From an uncultured Muribaculaceae bacterium (GTDB lineage: Bacteria; Bacteroidota; Bacteroidia; Bacteroidales; Muribaculaceae), in contig CAJLTZ010000003.1 in NCBI GenBank assembly GCA_905209725.1, positions 1-52,015 of the forward strand: a stretch of DNA of 52,015 nucleotides. The letters run 5' to 3'. Below, one piece after another: positions 26,057 to 35,158 of this stretch. Position numbers and translations under genes: made by a program. The notes under the pieces were generated by a model that did not search any database, was not told the origin of the DNA, and saw nothing but the letters and a program-made list of their open reading frames with translations. Numbering within the stretch: position 1 is the stretch's first letter; every line of letters starts with the position of its first letter.

Positions 26057-26815
26057 TCAGTTTTTGCACTTTGCGGCGATGAACTCGCGGTTCATGCGGG
26101 CGATGTTGGCCATCTTGATGTTCTTGGGGCACTCAGCGGAGCAAGCGCCGGTGTTGGTGCAGTTGCCGAAGCCGAGTTCATCCATCTTGCTTACCATAGC
26201 GAGAGCGCGGCGGTCGCGCTCGATAGCGCCCTGGGGCAGACGAGAGAGCTGGCTGATTTTTGCAGAAACAAAGAGCATTGCACTACCGTTCTTGCAGGCA
26301 GCCACGCAAGCGCCGCAGCCGATGCAGGAAGCGGAGTCCATAGCCTCGTCGGCCTGAACCTTGGAGATGGGAAGCGAGTTGGCATCCTGTGCGCCGCCGC
26401 AATTGAACGACACATAGCCGCCAGCCTGCTGAATCTTATCGAAGGCGTTGCGGTCCACCATAAGGTCCTTGATCACGGGAAAGGCAGCCGAGCGCCAGGG
26501 CTCCACTGTGATGGTCTCGCCATTGGCGAAGCGACGCATATAGAGCTGGCAGGTGGTAGCGCCTGTGGCGGGTCCGTGGGGATGTCCGTTGATATAGAGC
26601 GAGCACATACCGCAGATACCCTCGCGGCAGTCGTGGTCGAACACGATGGGCTCCTCACCCTTCTCCACGAGAGCCTCGTTGAGAATATCAAGAGTCTCGA
26701 GGAAGGATGTGTCGGGCGTTGTCTCGACTCCCTGATAAGTCACGAAAGCGCCCTGAGCCTTCGGGCCGGCCTGACGCCACACCCGAAGATTGACTTTCAT
26801 TATATTTTCTTCCAT
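26057..26815 (-). CDS. frdB: Fumarate reductase / succinate dehydrogenase iron-sulfur subunit
   Basis: A 252-residue iron-sulfur subunit. The [2Fe-2S] ligands are in CREGICGMC plus a later Cys (GATTC), the [4Fe-4S] ligands in CIGCGACVAAC, and the third cluster in CTNTGACSAECPK. It passes electrons between the quinol site of FrdC and the FAD of FrdA. In anaerobic Bacteroidales this complex reduces fumarate to succinate with menaquinol. It is the last gene of frdCAB, 37 bases after frdA. Confidence 0.95.
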   Translation of the reverse strand: MEENIMKVNLRVWRQAGPKAQGAFVTYQGVETTPDTSFLETLDILNEALVEKGEEPIVFDHDCREGICGMCSLYINGHPHGPATGATTCQLYMRRFANGETITVEPWRSAAFPVIKDLMVDRNAFDKIQQAGGYVSFNCGGAQDANSLPISKVQADEAMDSASCIGCGACVAACKNGSAMLFVSAKISQLSRLPQGAIERDRRALAMVSKMDELGFGNCTNTGACSAECPKNIKMANIARMNREFIAAKCKN

Positions 26816-26852
26816 AATCTGAATTCTGATTTAATTGAGTGTGACTTCGGGT

Positions 26853-28880
26853 TTACGACTTATAGTTACGTGTCTGCACCTTGATAGCCTCATAGTGGAG
26901 GGGCTCCTTGATGAGTTCGGGAGCCTTGGTGTCGCTGCCTTCATATTTCCAGCAGCCCACATAGAAGTAGTGCTCGTCGTCGCGCTTGGCCTCGCCCTCG
27001 GGGGTCTGATACTCTGTGCGGAAGTGGCCGCCGCAGCTCTCGTTGCGGTTGAGCGCGTCATAAGCGATGAGCTCGCCCATGGTGATGAAGTCGCGGAGAC
27101 GGAATGCCTTGTCGAGCTCTACGTTCATGCCCTCGCCGGCTTTGCCGGGGATGAAGAGGTCGGTCTCGAATGTGCGACGGATCTCCTGGAGTTTCTGAAG
27201 AGCAAGCGTAAGACCCTCCTTGTCGCGGGCCATACCCACATATTCCCACATGATGTGGCCGAGTTCCTTATGGATAGAGTCGACAGAACGGCTTCCGTGG
27301 ATAGCCATCAGCTTCTCCTCATCCTCGATACACTTCTTCTCCACTGCATCAAACTCAGGAGTGTCTGTGCGGAAGTGGGGAACTGTGATCTGGTCCGATA
27401 GATAATTCTGGATGGTGTAGGGAAGCACGAAATAACCGTCGGCGAGACCCTGCATGAGGGCGGAAGCGCCGAGACGGTTGGCACCATGGTCGGAGAAGTT
27501 GCACTCACCGATGGCGAAGAGGCCCTTTACGGATGTCTGGAGCTCATAGTCCACCCAGATGCCGCCCATCGTATAGTGGATGGCGGGGAAGATCATCATC
27601 GGGTTGTAATAATTCACGCCATCCTTTGTGCAGGCGAGCTGACCGGGGTTGACGTCGGTGATCTCCTCATACATGTCGAAGAGGTTGCCATAACGCTGGC
27701 GCACCACGTCGATGCCAAGACGGTTGATGGCTTCTGAGAAGTCGAGGAACACGGCGAGGCCGGTGTTGTTTACGCCGAAGCCATGGTCGCAGCGCTCTTT
27801 GGCGGCGCGGCTGGCAACGTCGCGGGGCACGAGGTTACCAAATGCAGGGTAACGACGCTCGAGATAGTAGTCGCGGTCCTCTTCAGGGATATCGCTTCCC
27901 TTGATCTCGCCCTTCTGAAGCTTTACTGCATCCTCGAGTTTTTTGGGCACCCAGATGCGGCCGTCGTTACGGAGCGACTCCGACATAAGGGTAAGTTTCG
28001 ACTGCTTGTCGCCATGCACGGGGATACATGTGGGGTGGATCTGCACGTAAGCGGGGTTGGCGAAATATGCGCCTTTGCGGTAGCATGCCATTGCTGCGGA
28101 GCAGTTGCAACCCATAGCGTTGGTGGAGAGGAAGTAAGTGTTGCCGTAGCCACCGGTGGCGATTACCACTGCGTGAGCTGCGAAGCGCTCGAACTTACCT
28201 GTGACAAGGTTCTTGGCAATGATGCCGCGTGCGCGCTCCACACCGTCCTGATCCTTGATGAGCACGAGGTCATGCATCTCATAGCGGTTGAAGCTCTTCA
28301 CCTTGCCGGCGTGGATCTGACGGTTGAGCGAAGAGTAAGCGCCGAGGAGGAGCTGCTGACCTGTCTGACCCTTGGCGTAGAATGTACGGCTCACCTGAGC
28401 GCCACCGAAGGAACGGTTGGCGAGAAGGCCGCCATATTCGCGGGCGAAGGGAACACCCTGTGCCACGCACTGGTCGATGATATTGTTTGACACCTCGGCA
28501 AGACGATATACGTTGGCCTCGCGGGCACGGTAGTCGCCGCCCTTCACTGTGTCATAGAAAAGACGATATACGGAGTCGCCGTCGTTCTGATAATTCTTGG
28601 CGGCGTTGATACCACCCTGTGCGGCGATGGAGTGAGCGCGACGGGGGCTGTCCTGTATGCAGAAGTTGAGCACATTGAATCCCATCTCGGCCAGGGTGCT
28701 GGCAGCGGATGCTCCGGCAAGGCCCGTGCCCACAACGATGATGTCGAGGCGGCGCTTGTTGGCGGGATTCACAAGTTTCTGGTGTGCCTTATAATTGGTC
28801 CATTTCTCAGCGACAGGACCTTCCGGGATTTTGGAATCAGCCGGATTCATCACTTTGACATTCTCTTTAATATTTTCCAT
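26853..28880 (-). CDS. frdA: Fumarate reductase / succinate dehydrogenase flavoprotein subunit
   Basis: A 675-residue flavoprotein. The N-terminal Rossmann motif VVGTGLAGASAASTLAE binds FAD, HSIAAQGGINA contains the His expected to hold FAD covalently, and HPTCIP and an HGANRLGASAL segment line the active site. The size fits the Bacteroides/Wolinella B-type enzyme, longer than E. coli FrdA. It interconverts fumarate and succinate on the cytoplasmic face of the membrane. It follows frdC after 8 bases. Confidence 0.95.
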   Translation of the reverse strand: MENIKENVKVMNPADSKIPEGPVAEKWTNYKAHQKLVNPANKRRLDIIVVGTGLAGASAASTLAEMGFNVLNFCIQDSPRRAHSIAAQGGINAAKNYQNDGDSVYRLFYDTVKGGDYRAREANVYRLAEVSNNIIDQCVAQGVPFAREYGGLLANRSFGGAQVSRTFYAKGQTGQQLLLGAYSSLNRQIHAGKVKSFNRYEMHDLVLIKDQDGVERARGIIAKNLVTGKFERFAAHAVVIATGGYGNTYFLSTNAMGCNCSAAMACYRKGAYFANPAYVQIHPTCIPVHGDKQSKLTLMSESLRNDGRIWVPKKLEDAVKLQKGEIKGSDIPEEDRDYYLERRYPAFGNLVPRDVASRAAKERCDHGFGVNNTGLAVFLDFSEAINRLGIDVVRQRYGNLFDMYEEITDVNPGQLACTKDGVNYYNPMMIFPAIHYTMGGIWVDYELQTSVKGLFAIGECNFSDHGANRLGASALMQGLADGYFVLPYTIQNYLSDQITVPHFRTDTPEFDAVEKKCIEDEEKLMAIHGSRSVDSIHKELGHIMWEYVGMARDKEGLTLALQKLQEIRRTFETDLFIPGKAGEGMNVELDKAFRLRDFITMGELIAYDALNRNESCGGHFRTEYQTPEGEAKRDDEHYFYVGCWKYEGSDTKAPELIKEPLHYEAIKVQTRNYKS

Positions 28881-28888
28881 ATCGCTAA

Positions 28889-29929
28889 TTATTGGGGATT
28901 TTGAGTCTGTGAGGGAGCCATCATGTTGAGCTGGTCCTCAGGCTTGTTGTCGTTAGCCTCGAGATAGTCGAAGAGCTTCACGCAGCGTTCGATAGCCTCG
29001 TGCTGTGTCTTGAGCTTGTCGAGCTGCTCCTTGAGCTGGGGATTGGAGGCGATATATTTCTTGCCCTCCTCGGAGTTCATCTGCTCGAGCTGGCTGGCCA
29101 TCTGGCCCTCCATCTGACGGAGACCCATCGACACCTGATCATAGGGCGACATGGCAATCTGCTCGGCGAGTCCTGCGCCTTCAGGACCGAAATCCTCGGC
29201 CACGATGGGAGCAATCATCTCCTTGTACTGTTCGCGGAGCTCAGGATTGGTAAGGTAATAGTTCTTGTTGGCCTGCACTGTGAATACGATGCCTTCTGCA
29301 AGGAAGAGCACAACCACGATGCTTACCCACCAAGCAGAAATCTTCTTGAGGCGGGGCATCCATGTGGTATTGTCCCAACCCACGCTCTGGAACATTGACC
29401 AGAAGCCATGGTTGAGGTGGAACCAGAGAGCCACAAAACCGATTGCATAGACGATAAGTGTCCAGGGCTGGCTGAAGGCCTCCTGCAGATAGAGTGTGCC
29501 GGCAGCATGGGGGAACATGCTTTCTCCGCCAAGCACTTCGTCGAGCTGCATCTTAGCCCAGAACTGGATGAGGTGCACCACCAGGAAGGCAAGCACCACG
29601 ATGCCAAGCACGAGCATATTCTGCGAAGACCATTCCACGCTCGCCGGACGACGGGAGATGGAATAACGCTGTGTGCCGCGGGCCTTGCGGTTCTGAAGCG
29701 TCAGCATCAGCGCATAAATAATGTGAATCACGATGAAGGCGGCTATAATCAGCGTGCCCAGAAGAGCATACCAGTTGGCGCCGAGGAATTCGCACACCAC
29801 ATTGTAAGCCGAGGGCCAATAGATAGCCACTGCATTCATCAAACAGTGAAAGGTCACGAATAGGACGAGGAATGCACCCGAGAGGGCCATTACGAACTTA
29901 CGTCCTACGGAAGAGTTTGATAACCACAT
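28889..29929 (-). CDS. frdC: Fumarate reductase cytochrome b subunit with long C-terminal extension
   Basis: About 346 residues. The start is placed at ATG 29929 (MWLSNSSVGRKF), since the longer frame adds 21 non-hydrophobic residues. Five transmembrane helices with His residues (TFHCLMNAV; IVIHIIYAL; VVHLIQFW; WFHLNHGFW) fit the di-heme B-type anchor that oxidises menaquinol. After the fifth helix come about 115 polar residues, rich in Glu, Gln and Met and helical (EQIAMSPYDQ; EGQMASQLEQMNSEEGKK), which the usual roughly 230-residue Bacteroides subunit lacks. By topology this tail should face the periplasm. It is the first gene of frdCAB. Confidence 0.9.
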   Translation of the reverse strand: MWLSNSSVGRKFVMALSGAFLVLFVTFHCLMNAVAIYWPSAYNVVCEFLGANWYALLGTLIIAAFIVIHIIYALMLTLQNRKARGTQRYSISRRPASVEWSSQNMLVLGIVVLAFLVVHLIQFWAKMQLDEVLGGESMFPHAAGTLYLQEAFSQPWTLIVYAIGFVALWFHLNHGFWSMFQSVGWDNTTWMPRLKKISAWWVSIVVVLFLAEGIVFTVQANKNYYLTNPELREQYKEMIAPIVAEDFGPEGAGLAEQIAMSPYDQVSMGLRQMEGQMASQLEQMNSEEGKKYIASNPQLKEQLDKLKTQHEAIERCVKLFDYLEANDNKPEDQLNMMAPSQTQNPQ

Positions 29930-29977
29930 AGCAGTTCTGTAATTTATGAAAAAGTTTAGTTGATTATTCCCATAATG

Positions 29978-30006
29978 CGACGCCTGCTCCATAGGGGCAG
30001 GTGTCG
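29978..30006 (-). promoter_or_regulatory. Leader hairpin upstream of frdC
   Basis: On the minus strand CGACACCTGC and GCAGGCGTCG form a 9-pair stem with one A-C mismatch and a 9-base loop. It lies between the frd promoter and the frdC start. There is no T-run after it, so a role in RNA stability or initiation is more likely than termination. Confidence 0.4.
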
Positions 30007-30015
30007 TGTATTTTG

Positions 30016-30047
30016 CAAAATTAATATTCTTTCAAAGAATTCCCAAG
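30016..30047 (-). promoter_or_regulatory. Promoter of frdCAB
   Basis: On the minus strand TAATTTTG (30016-30023) is preceded, 20 bases upstream, by CTTG (30044-30047), a one-mismatch -33. RNA should start near 30010, about 80 bases before the frdC ATG. Confidence 0.6.
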
Positions 30048-30078
30048 AGATTGGTGCAATTTTATAAAAAAGTTTTAT

Positions 30079-30086
30079 TAACTTTG
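30079..30086 (+). promoter_or_regulatory. -7 element of the tRNA-Arg gene
   Basis: TAACTTTG lies 35 bases before the mature tRNA 5' end. The -33 region holds only a weak TTGG. Confidence 0.5.
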
Positions 30087-30121
30087 CAGTCGAAATCGGG
30101 AGGAATCCCGGATTGAGGGCC

Positions 30122-30195
30122 GGTCCGGTAGCTCAGCTGGATAGAGCATCTGCCTTCTAAGCAGACGGTCCCGCGTTCGAATCGCGGCCGGATCA
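30122..30195 (+). tRNA. tRNA-Arg(TCT)
   Basis: A full 74-base cloverleaf. The acceptor GGTCCGG pairs with CCGGATC (one G-T), the D arm is GCTC/GAGC, the anticodon stem TCTGC/GCAGA has loop CTTCTAA with anticodon TCT (reads AGA), and the T arm CCGCG-TTCGAAT-CGCGG is complete. The CCA end is not encoded. A terminator follows at 30239. No integrated element is seen at this gene. Confidence 0.97.
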
Positions 30196-30238
30196 CTAAC
30201 AAAACCTACCCTTTCTTTAATCATCAAAAAATGCACAC

Positions 30239-30266
30239 AGGGCTGCCGATTCATTTCGACAGCCCT
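30239..30266. terminator. Bidirectional terminator between tRNA-Arg and the inositol operon
   Basis: AGGGCTG and CAGCCCT form a 7-bp stem. On the plus strand ATTTCTTTG follows, ending the tRNA transcript. On the minus strand a six-T run appears about eight bases later, 56 bases after the myo-inositol-phosphate synthase stop. Confidence 0.7.
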
Positions 30267-30321
30267 ATTTCTTTGCCCATTTTTTCGCTGTTCATTTATT
30301 GCAAGGATCTGCTTTATTGCA

Positions 30322-31650
<1,329 letters not shown>

Positions 31651-31682
31651 GATATAGTATTTATAAGATTATGACAATTTAA

Positions 31683-32405
31683 TCAATCTTTGAGGAGGGA
31701 GAGCACTTCTCCAAGTGTGGCGATAATGTTGGGATGGAACTGCTGTTCCTCTTCGGTGCTCCAGCAGCGGCCCTTGATCCATACGGCCTGGCACCCGATG
31801 CTCTCGGCCGGAATGATATCCTTGGAGTAGCTGTCGCCAATCACGAGGGTTTCCTCGGGAAGCAGTCCGAGAGCCTTGACGCCATGCTCGAAGATTCTGG
31901 GGTCAGGCTTGCGCACCCCCATCACCGCGCTCTCGATGATGGTCTGAAAATACTGACGGATGCCGAAGTCCTCGAGCACTGTCTCTATGTTGCCATAGAA
32001 ATTGGACACTAGCACGAGGGGGTATTTCTCGGCAAGCCGGGCAAGAACAGGCTTTGTGGAGTCCACGGTGTCGCGGGCGCGGTCGTAGCAATATTGCGCT
32101 ATCAACTGCGATTTGGCTTCCACTTCCGCCGGGGCGAAATGGCCCTGCTCTGCCAGATAGTTGAGTTCTATCTGCATCTTTATCATGAGCATGTCGTGGA
32201 AGTCGTGAGCGGGGAGGATATGGCGCTCGCGTCCTAATTCCCGCTCGGCATACACATATGCTTCACGGAAGAGAGGTTTGTCCACGGCCACTCCCGCCTG
32301 ACGGTAGCATTCATAGATCACCTCGCTCCAGTGGTCGCCTCCGGTGTCGAGCGTGCCGCCATAGTCGAATATTATCCCCTTAACCCTTTTAATGTCAATA
32401 TCCAT
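31683..32405 (-). CDS. HAD-family hydrolase, candidate phosphatidylinositol-phosphate phosphatase
   Basis: About 240 residues. HAD motif I is FDYGGT (nucleophile D14), motif II LVSNFYGN, motif III GVRKPDP and motif IV VIGDSYSKD. The usual second Asp of motif I (DxD) is Gly here, removing the normal general acid/base. The start is set at ATG 32405, after an A-rich stretch; a longer frame from 32453 overlaps the upstream stop as ATGA and adds 16 residues, so translational coupling from there is possible. Its place between the phosphatidyltransferase and inositol-phosphate synthase suggests it dephosphorylates phosphatidylinositol phosphate or inositol phosphate. That role is inferred from context. 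Confidence 0.82.
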   Translation of the reverse strand: MDIDIKRVKGIIFDYGGTLDTGGDHWSEVIYECYRQAGVAVDKPLFREAYVYAERELGRERHILPAHDFHDMLMIKMQIELNYLAEQGHFAPAEVEAKSQLIAQYCYDRARDTVDSTKPVLARLAEKYPLVLVSNFYGNIETVLEDFGIRQYFQTIIESAVMGVRKPDPRIFEHGVKALGLLPEETLVIGDSYSKDIIPAESIGCQAVWIKGRCWSTEEEQQFHPNIIATLGEVLSLLKD

Positions 32406-32449
32406 TGTGTTATAATTTGTGCGCCGTTCGCAAAAGAACGGACGGAGAG

Positions 32450-33403
32450 TCATTTGAATTTTCCCTGGTCAAGTTCCTGCGTCATCGTGCGGCATATGGC
32501 CTCATGGCGCCGCGTCATATAAATCATTATGCCATTGAACACTGTGAGTTCAAGGGCGAAATATATCCACGGCATCCTGAATATGAGGATGGATGCGAAG
32601 AGGGCGATGGTGCGCCAGTTGAAAGAAAGGATGTTGGTGTATTTCATCAGCGGGAGGCTGCGACGGCGGAATTCATCGCGGAATGATGCGGGTATCTTCC
32701 CGCCGAATGCATCGCGGAGTTTCTCACGCAGACGCTGCATGCGCGGAGTGCGCCGCTCCTGCCCTACCGTGTAATTCAGATAGAAGGTCATCACCAGTTT
32801 GCCCCAGAAATCGCGCTTCCAGATCATCGCCCTGTAGCGGCGGCGGAGATCATCGGCATTCTCAAGTTCGCTCCCTTGCTCACCCTTGAGAAAGAAGAGA
32901 TGGAACTGGCGGTAATAGTCGGCCATTGCGGCCTGCGAGGCATGGCATATGCCAGTCACCACGGCCATTACCCATATCAGCCAGGGATATGTGGCGAAGA
33001 AATGGCTTGTGGCGTTTTCCCGAAAACAGATGGCGATGTAGATGGCGGCAAACCAGAGGTCGCCGCTCATGCCGTCGAGGATGCGGCCCAGACGGGAATA
33101 CTGTCCTGTCATGCGGGCGAGCTGGCCGTCGGCACTGTCGAAGGAATCGGCCCAGACGAGCAGCAGCACGCCGAGCAGATTCCACCAGATGTTGTTGAAA
33201 TAGAAACATACTCCGGCGCCGATGCCCAGGAAGATGGAAGCGATGGTGATCACGTTCGGGGTGACTCCGAGACGGCGGGCAAGCCGCGCCCACGCATAGC
33301 CCAGCGGCCTGTAGAAATAGAGGTCGATGTGCTCTTCCGTATCCATGGATTTCAGCGTGGACCGGAAAGCGGGGTCATCCTTTAGTTTCTTGCGCTTTCC
33401 CAT
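32450..33403 (-). CDS. CDP-alcohol phosphatidyltransferase, candidate phosphatidylinositol-phosphate synthase
   Basis: A 317-residue membrane enzyme with several transmembrane helices. The family motif DG-x2-AR-x8-G-x3-D is clear (D92, G93, A96, R97, G106, D110), but the last Asp is at 115, one residue later than the usual D-x3-D spacing. Basic N- and C-terminal cytoplasmic segments flank it. Such enzymes join a CDP-linked lipid or alcohol to an acceptor with release of CMP. With the neighbouring inositol-phosphate synthase, the likely reaction is CDP-diacylglycerol plus inositol phosphate giving phosphatidylinositol phosphate. Starts 1 base after the ATP-grasp stop. Confidence 0.87.
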   Translation of the reverse strand: MGKRKKLKDDPAFRSTLKSMDTEEHIDLYFYRPLGYAWARLARRLGVTPNVITIASIFLGIGAGVCFYFNNIWWNLLGVLLLVWADSFDSADGQLARMTGQYSRLGRILDGMSGDLWFAAIYIAICFRENATSHFFATYPWLIWVMAVVTGICHASQAAMADYYRQFHLFFLKGEQGSELENADDLRRRYRAMIWKRDFWGKLVMTFYLNYTVGQERRTPRMQRLREKLRDAFGGKIPASFRDEFRRRSLPLMKYTNILSFNWRTIALFASILIFRMPWIYFALELTVFNGIMIYMTRRHEAICRTMTQELDQGKFK

Positions 33404-33404
33404 C

Positions 33405-34268
33405 TTATGGTTGCTGTTGTATGGCCCGAATCACGGCTCTCGCTATCGCCGGAGCGGCCTGGGCGCGGCATGGCGAGAAACTGGGCCAGTCGTTGAAGTC
33501 GATGATGCGGGGGATTCCGTCGCTGTCGATGATGCAGTCGCCCCCATAAATCATCACGCCAAGGGCTTCGGAGGCTTGTTGGCATAGGGAATGAAGCGAG
33601 TCTGGATCAAATTCATATCCATGGCTGCGGCCATTGATTTGCTCATGGCCATATTTGGAGTGTCCTTCGTCGGCGGGATAGAACCAGTGGAAGAATTTTT
33701 CTCCCTGCACGCCATAGAATTTCACGAGGTCGCCCTCCAGATGACGGCATATCACTGTCTTCTTTATGCCACGTGCCTGAAATCCGCGCACAGCCTCCTG
33801 CGCTTCTTCGCAATCTTTACAATACACCACATCCTCTTTCTGCACTGCATGCTGGTCGCCACGCTTCACCCAGCAGGCGCCCATCTCCTTTTCCTCAAGG
33901 AGGGGACGCACGTCGTGGGCAGTAGACACCACCAGACTCTCGGGCATCGGGATGTCATGCTTATGAAGGAGATGCGTCATGCGTTCACGGGAGCAATTGG
34001 CTATCCCTTTGCCGCTGTTTATGGCAAGGCGGCCACGCTCCTCAAGGTCGATGAGCCGCTCTATTGATTCGGGTTTGCGACACATATTCAGAATCACTCC
34101 GGCAGGGGATGCAAGATTCAGGAACTGATCCTCCGTGCATACGCTCACCTCGCAGTCGCGTTTTCGCAATTGCTCGGCCACGGCATTGAAGATTGCCGCA
34201 TCGTTGCCTATGTTATTGGGTGAATACTGACTTGCGCGCATCACCCCGGTGATTTTTATATCTGCCAT
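33405..34268 (-). CDS. ATP-grasp protein in the inositol-lipid operon
   Basis: A 287-residue ATP-grasp (RimK/carboxylate-amine ligase-like) protein. A pre-ATP-grasp domain (NNIGNDAAIFNAVAEQLRKR) leads to the nucleotide-binding lid (CWVKRGDQHA; TVICRHLEGDLVKFYGV) and the Mg-binding end IIDFNDWPSF with Asp and Asn in place. ATP-grasp enzymes activate a carboxylate as acyl phosphate and join it to an amine or thiol. Nothing in the known inositol-lipid pathway needs this, so it may add an amino acid or similar group to a lipid head group, or serve another step. No signal peptide. It is tightly packed between the nucleotidyltransferase and the phosphatidyltransferase genes. Confidence 0.82.
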   Translation of the reverse strand: MADIKITGVMRASQYSPNNIGNDAAIFNAVAEQLRKRDCEVSVCTEDQFLNLASPAGVILNMCRKPESIERLIDLEERGRLAINSGKGIANCSRERMTHLLHKHDIPMPESLVVSTAHDVRPLLEEKEMGACWVKRGDQHAVQKEDVVYCKDCEEAQEAVRGFQARGIKKTVICRHLEGDLVKFYGVQGEKFFHWFYPADEGHSKYGHEQINGRSHGYEFDPDSLHSLCQQASEALGVMIYGGDCIIDSDGIPRIIDFNDWPSFSPCRAQAAPAIARAVIRAIQQQP

Positions 34269-34307
34269 CTCTGATAGCTGAAATGTGTCTATTCTTTATC
34301 TAATTTT

Positions 34308-35015
34308 CTATTTTATAAATTCCTCTGCTTTCGCGATATCGGAGGCATGGTCGACATCGATGATTTTCCCCATGTCGTAAGCCTTCAGTCTCATTCCGGC
34401 CGCCACGAGAGCACGCTGGAAATTGCGCATCCGTTGAGTGCCGCATTCGAGACAGCCATCAAGCACGTCGAGGGCTCCGGAGTCAAGACCGTAGATTCCT
34501 CCCGACACGAATTCAGCCTCGGGCCAGGGAGTGTCGCGAAAGGCAAGGATATCCATCTCCTCATCGGTCTCCACATAAAGAGGTTTCTCATCGTCGACAT
34601 ATCGGGTCACAGCCATCATGCCGTCCACCTCCGCAGGCGCATTTTCAAATGCCTCCACATAGCAGGCGAAATCATCACGGCGGAAAATGGTGTCGACCGT
34701 GGTTACCACAAACCGGCCATGACCGTGAAGGAGTCTGCCCAGTTCGTGGAAACTGTGCATTGACGACGGAGTGGACTTCACCACAATGTCGAGCGGCATC
34801 GGAAGCGTCGGAGCGATATTCTCGAGGTAGGCCGCCACCTCTGGCATCTGCTCGTTGACAATCACGCTGACGCGTCCTGCGCCTAACGCTGCGAACATCC
34901 CGATGAGACGCCCTATCATTGGCGTGCCCTCCAATTCCACAAGCGGCTTGGGTTTCTCCACGCCCTCCTGTGCAAGGCGCCTTCCTTCTCCTGCGGCGAT
35001 TATTCCGAAATTCAT
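34308..35015 (-). CDS. Sugar-phosphate-type nucleotidyltransferase
   Basis: A 235-residue NTP-transferase. The N-terminal GIIAAGEGRRL followed by KPKPLVEL is the nucleotide-binding loop and Lys of the family, and TTVDTIF holds the metal-binding Asp. C-terminal DVDHASDIAKAEEF closes the domain. It would make an NDP-activated sugar, polyol or inositol phosphate; in this operon a CDP-inositol-type or CDP-alcohol precursor is possible but unproven. It is the first gene of the operon, and a -7 element lies only nine bases before its ATG. Confidence 0.84.
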   Translation of the reverse strand: MNFGIIAAGEGRRLAQEGVEKPKPLVELEGTPMIGRLIGMFAALGAGRVSVIVNEQMPEVAAYLENIAPTLPMPLDIVVKSTPSSMHSFHELGRLLHGHGRFVVTTVDTIFRRDDFACYVEAFENAPAEVDGMMAVTRYVDDEKPLYVETDEEMDILAFRDTPWPEAEFVSGGIYGLDSGALDVLDGCLECGTQRMRNFQRALVAAGMRLKAYDMGKIIDVDHASDIAKAEEFIK

Positions 35016-35023
35016 ACCGGTTA

Positions 35024-35031
35024 CAAATTTA
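35024..35031 (-). promoter_or_regulatory. -7 element of the inositol-lipid operon
   Basis: TAAATTTG on the minus strand ends nine bases before the ATG at 35015, so the mRNA would be nearly leaderless. No good -33 TTTG is found at 19-20 bases. Confidence 0.5.
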
Positions 35032-35158
35032 GGATTTAAAATTTAAATATTGAAGTGGTTTAACCAAATTTTTATGGTAAGATTAATGAAGATTGCCATA
35101 AAGTTTACACTTCTTCAGAAATTTTATTAAACATAACAACTTCATTGAAGTTTCAATC

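Noticed and set aside
30122..30195. tRNA-Arg as the integration site of an element
   Set aside because: No integrase, no repeat of the tRNA 3' end and no change in composition beside it; the island is 13 kb away.
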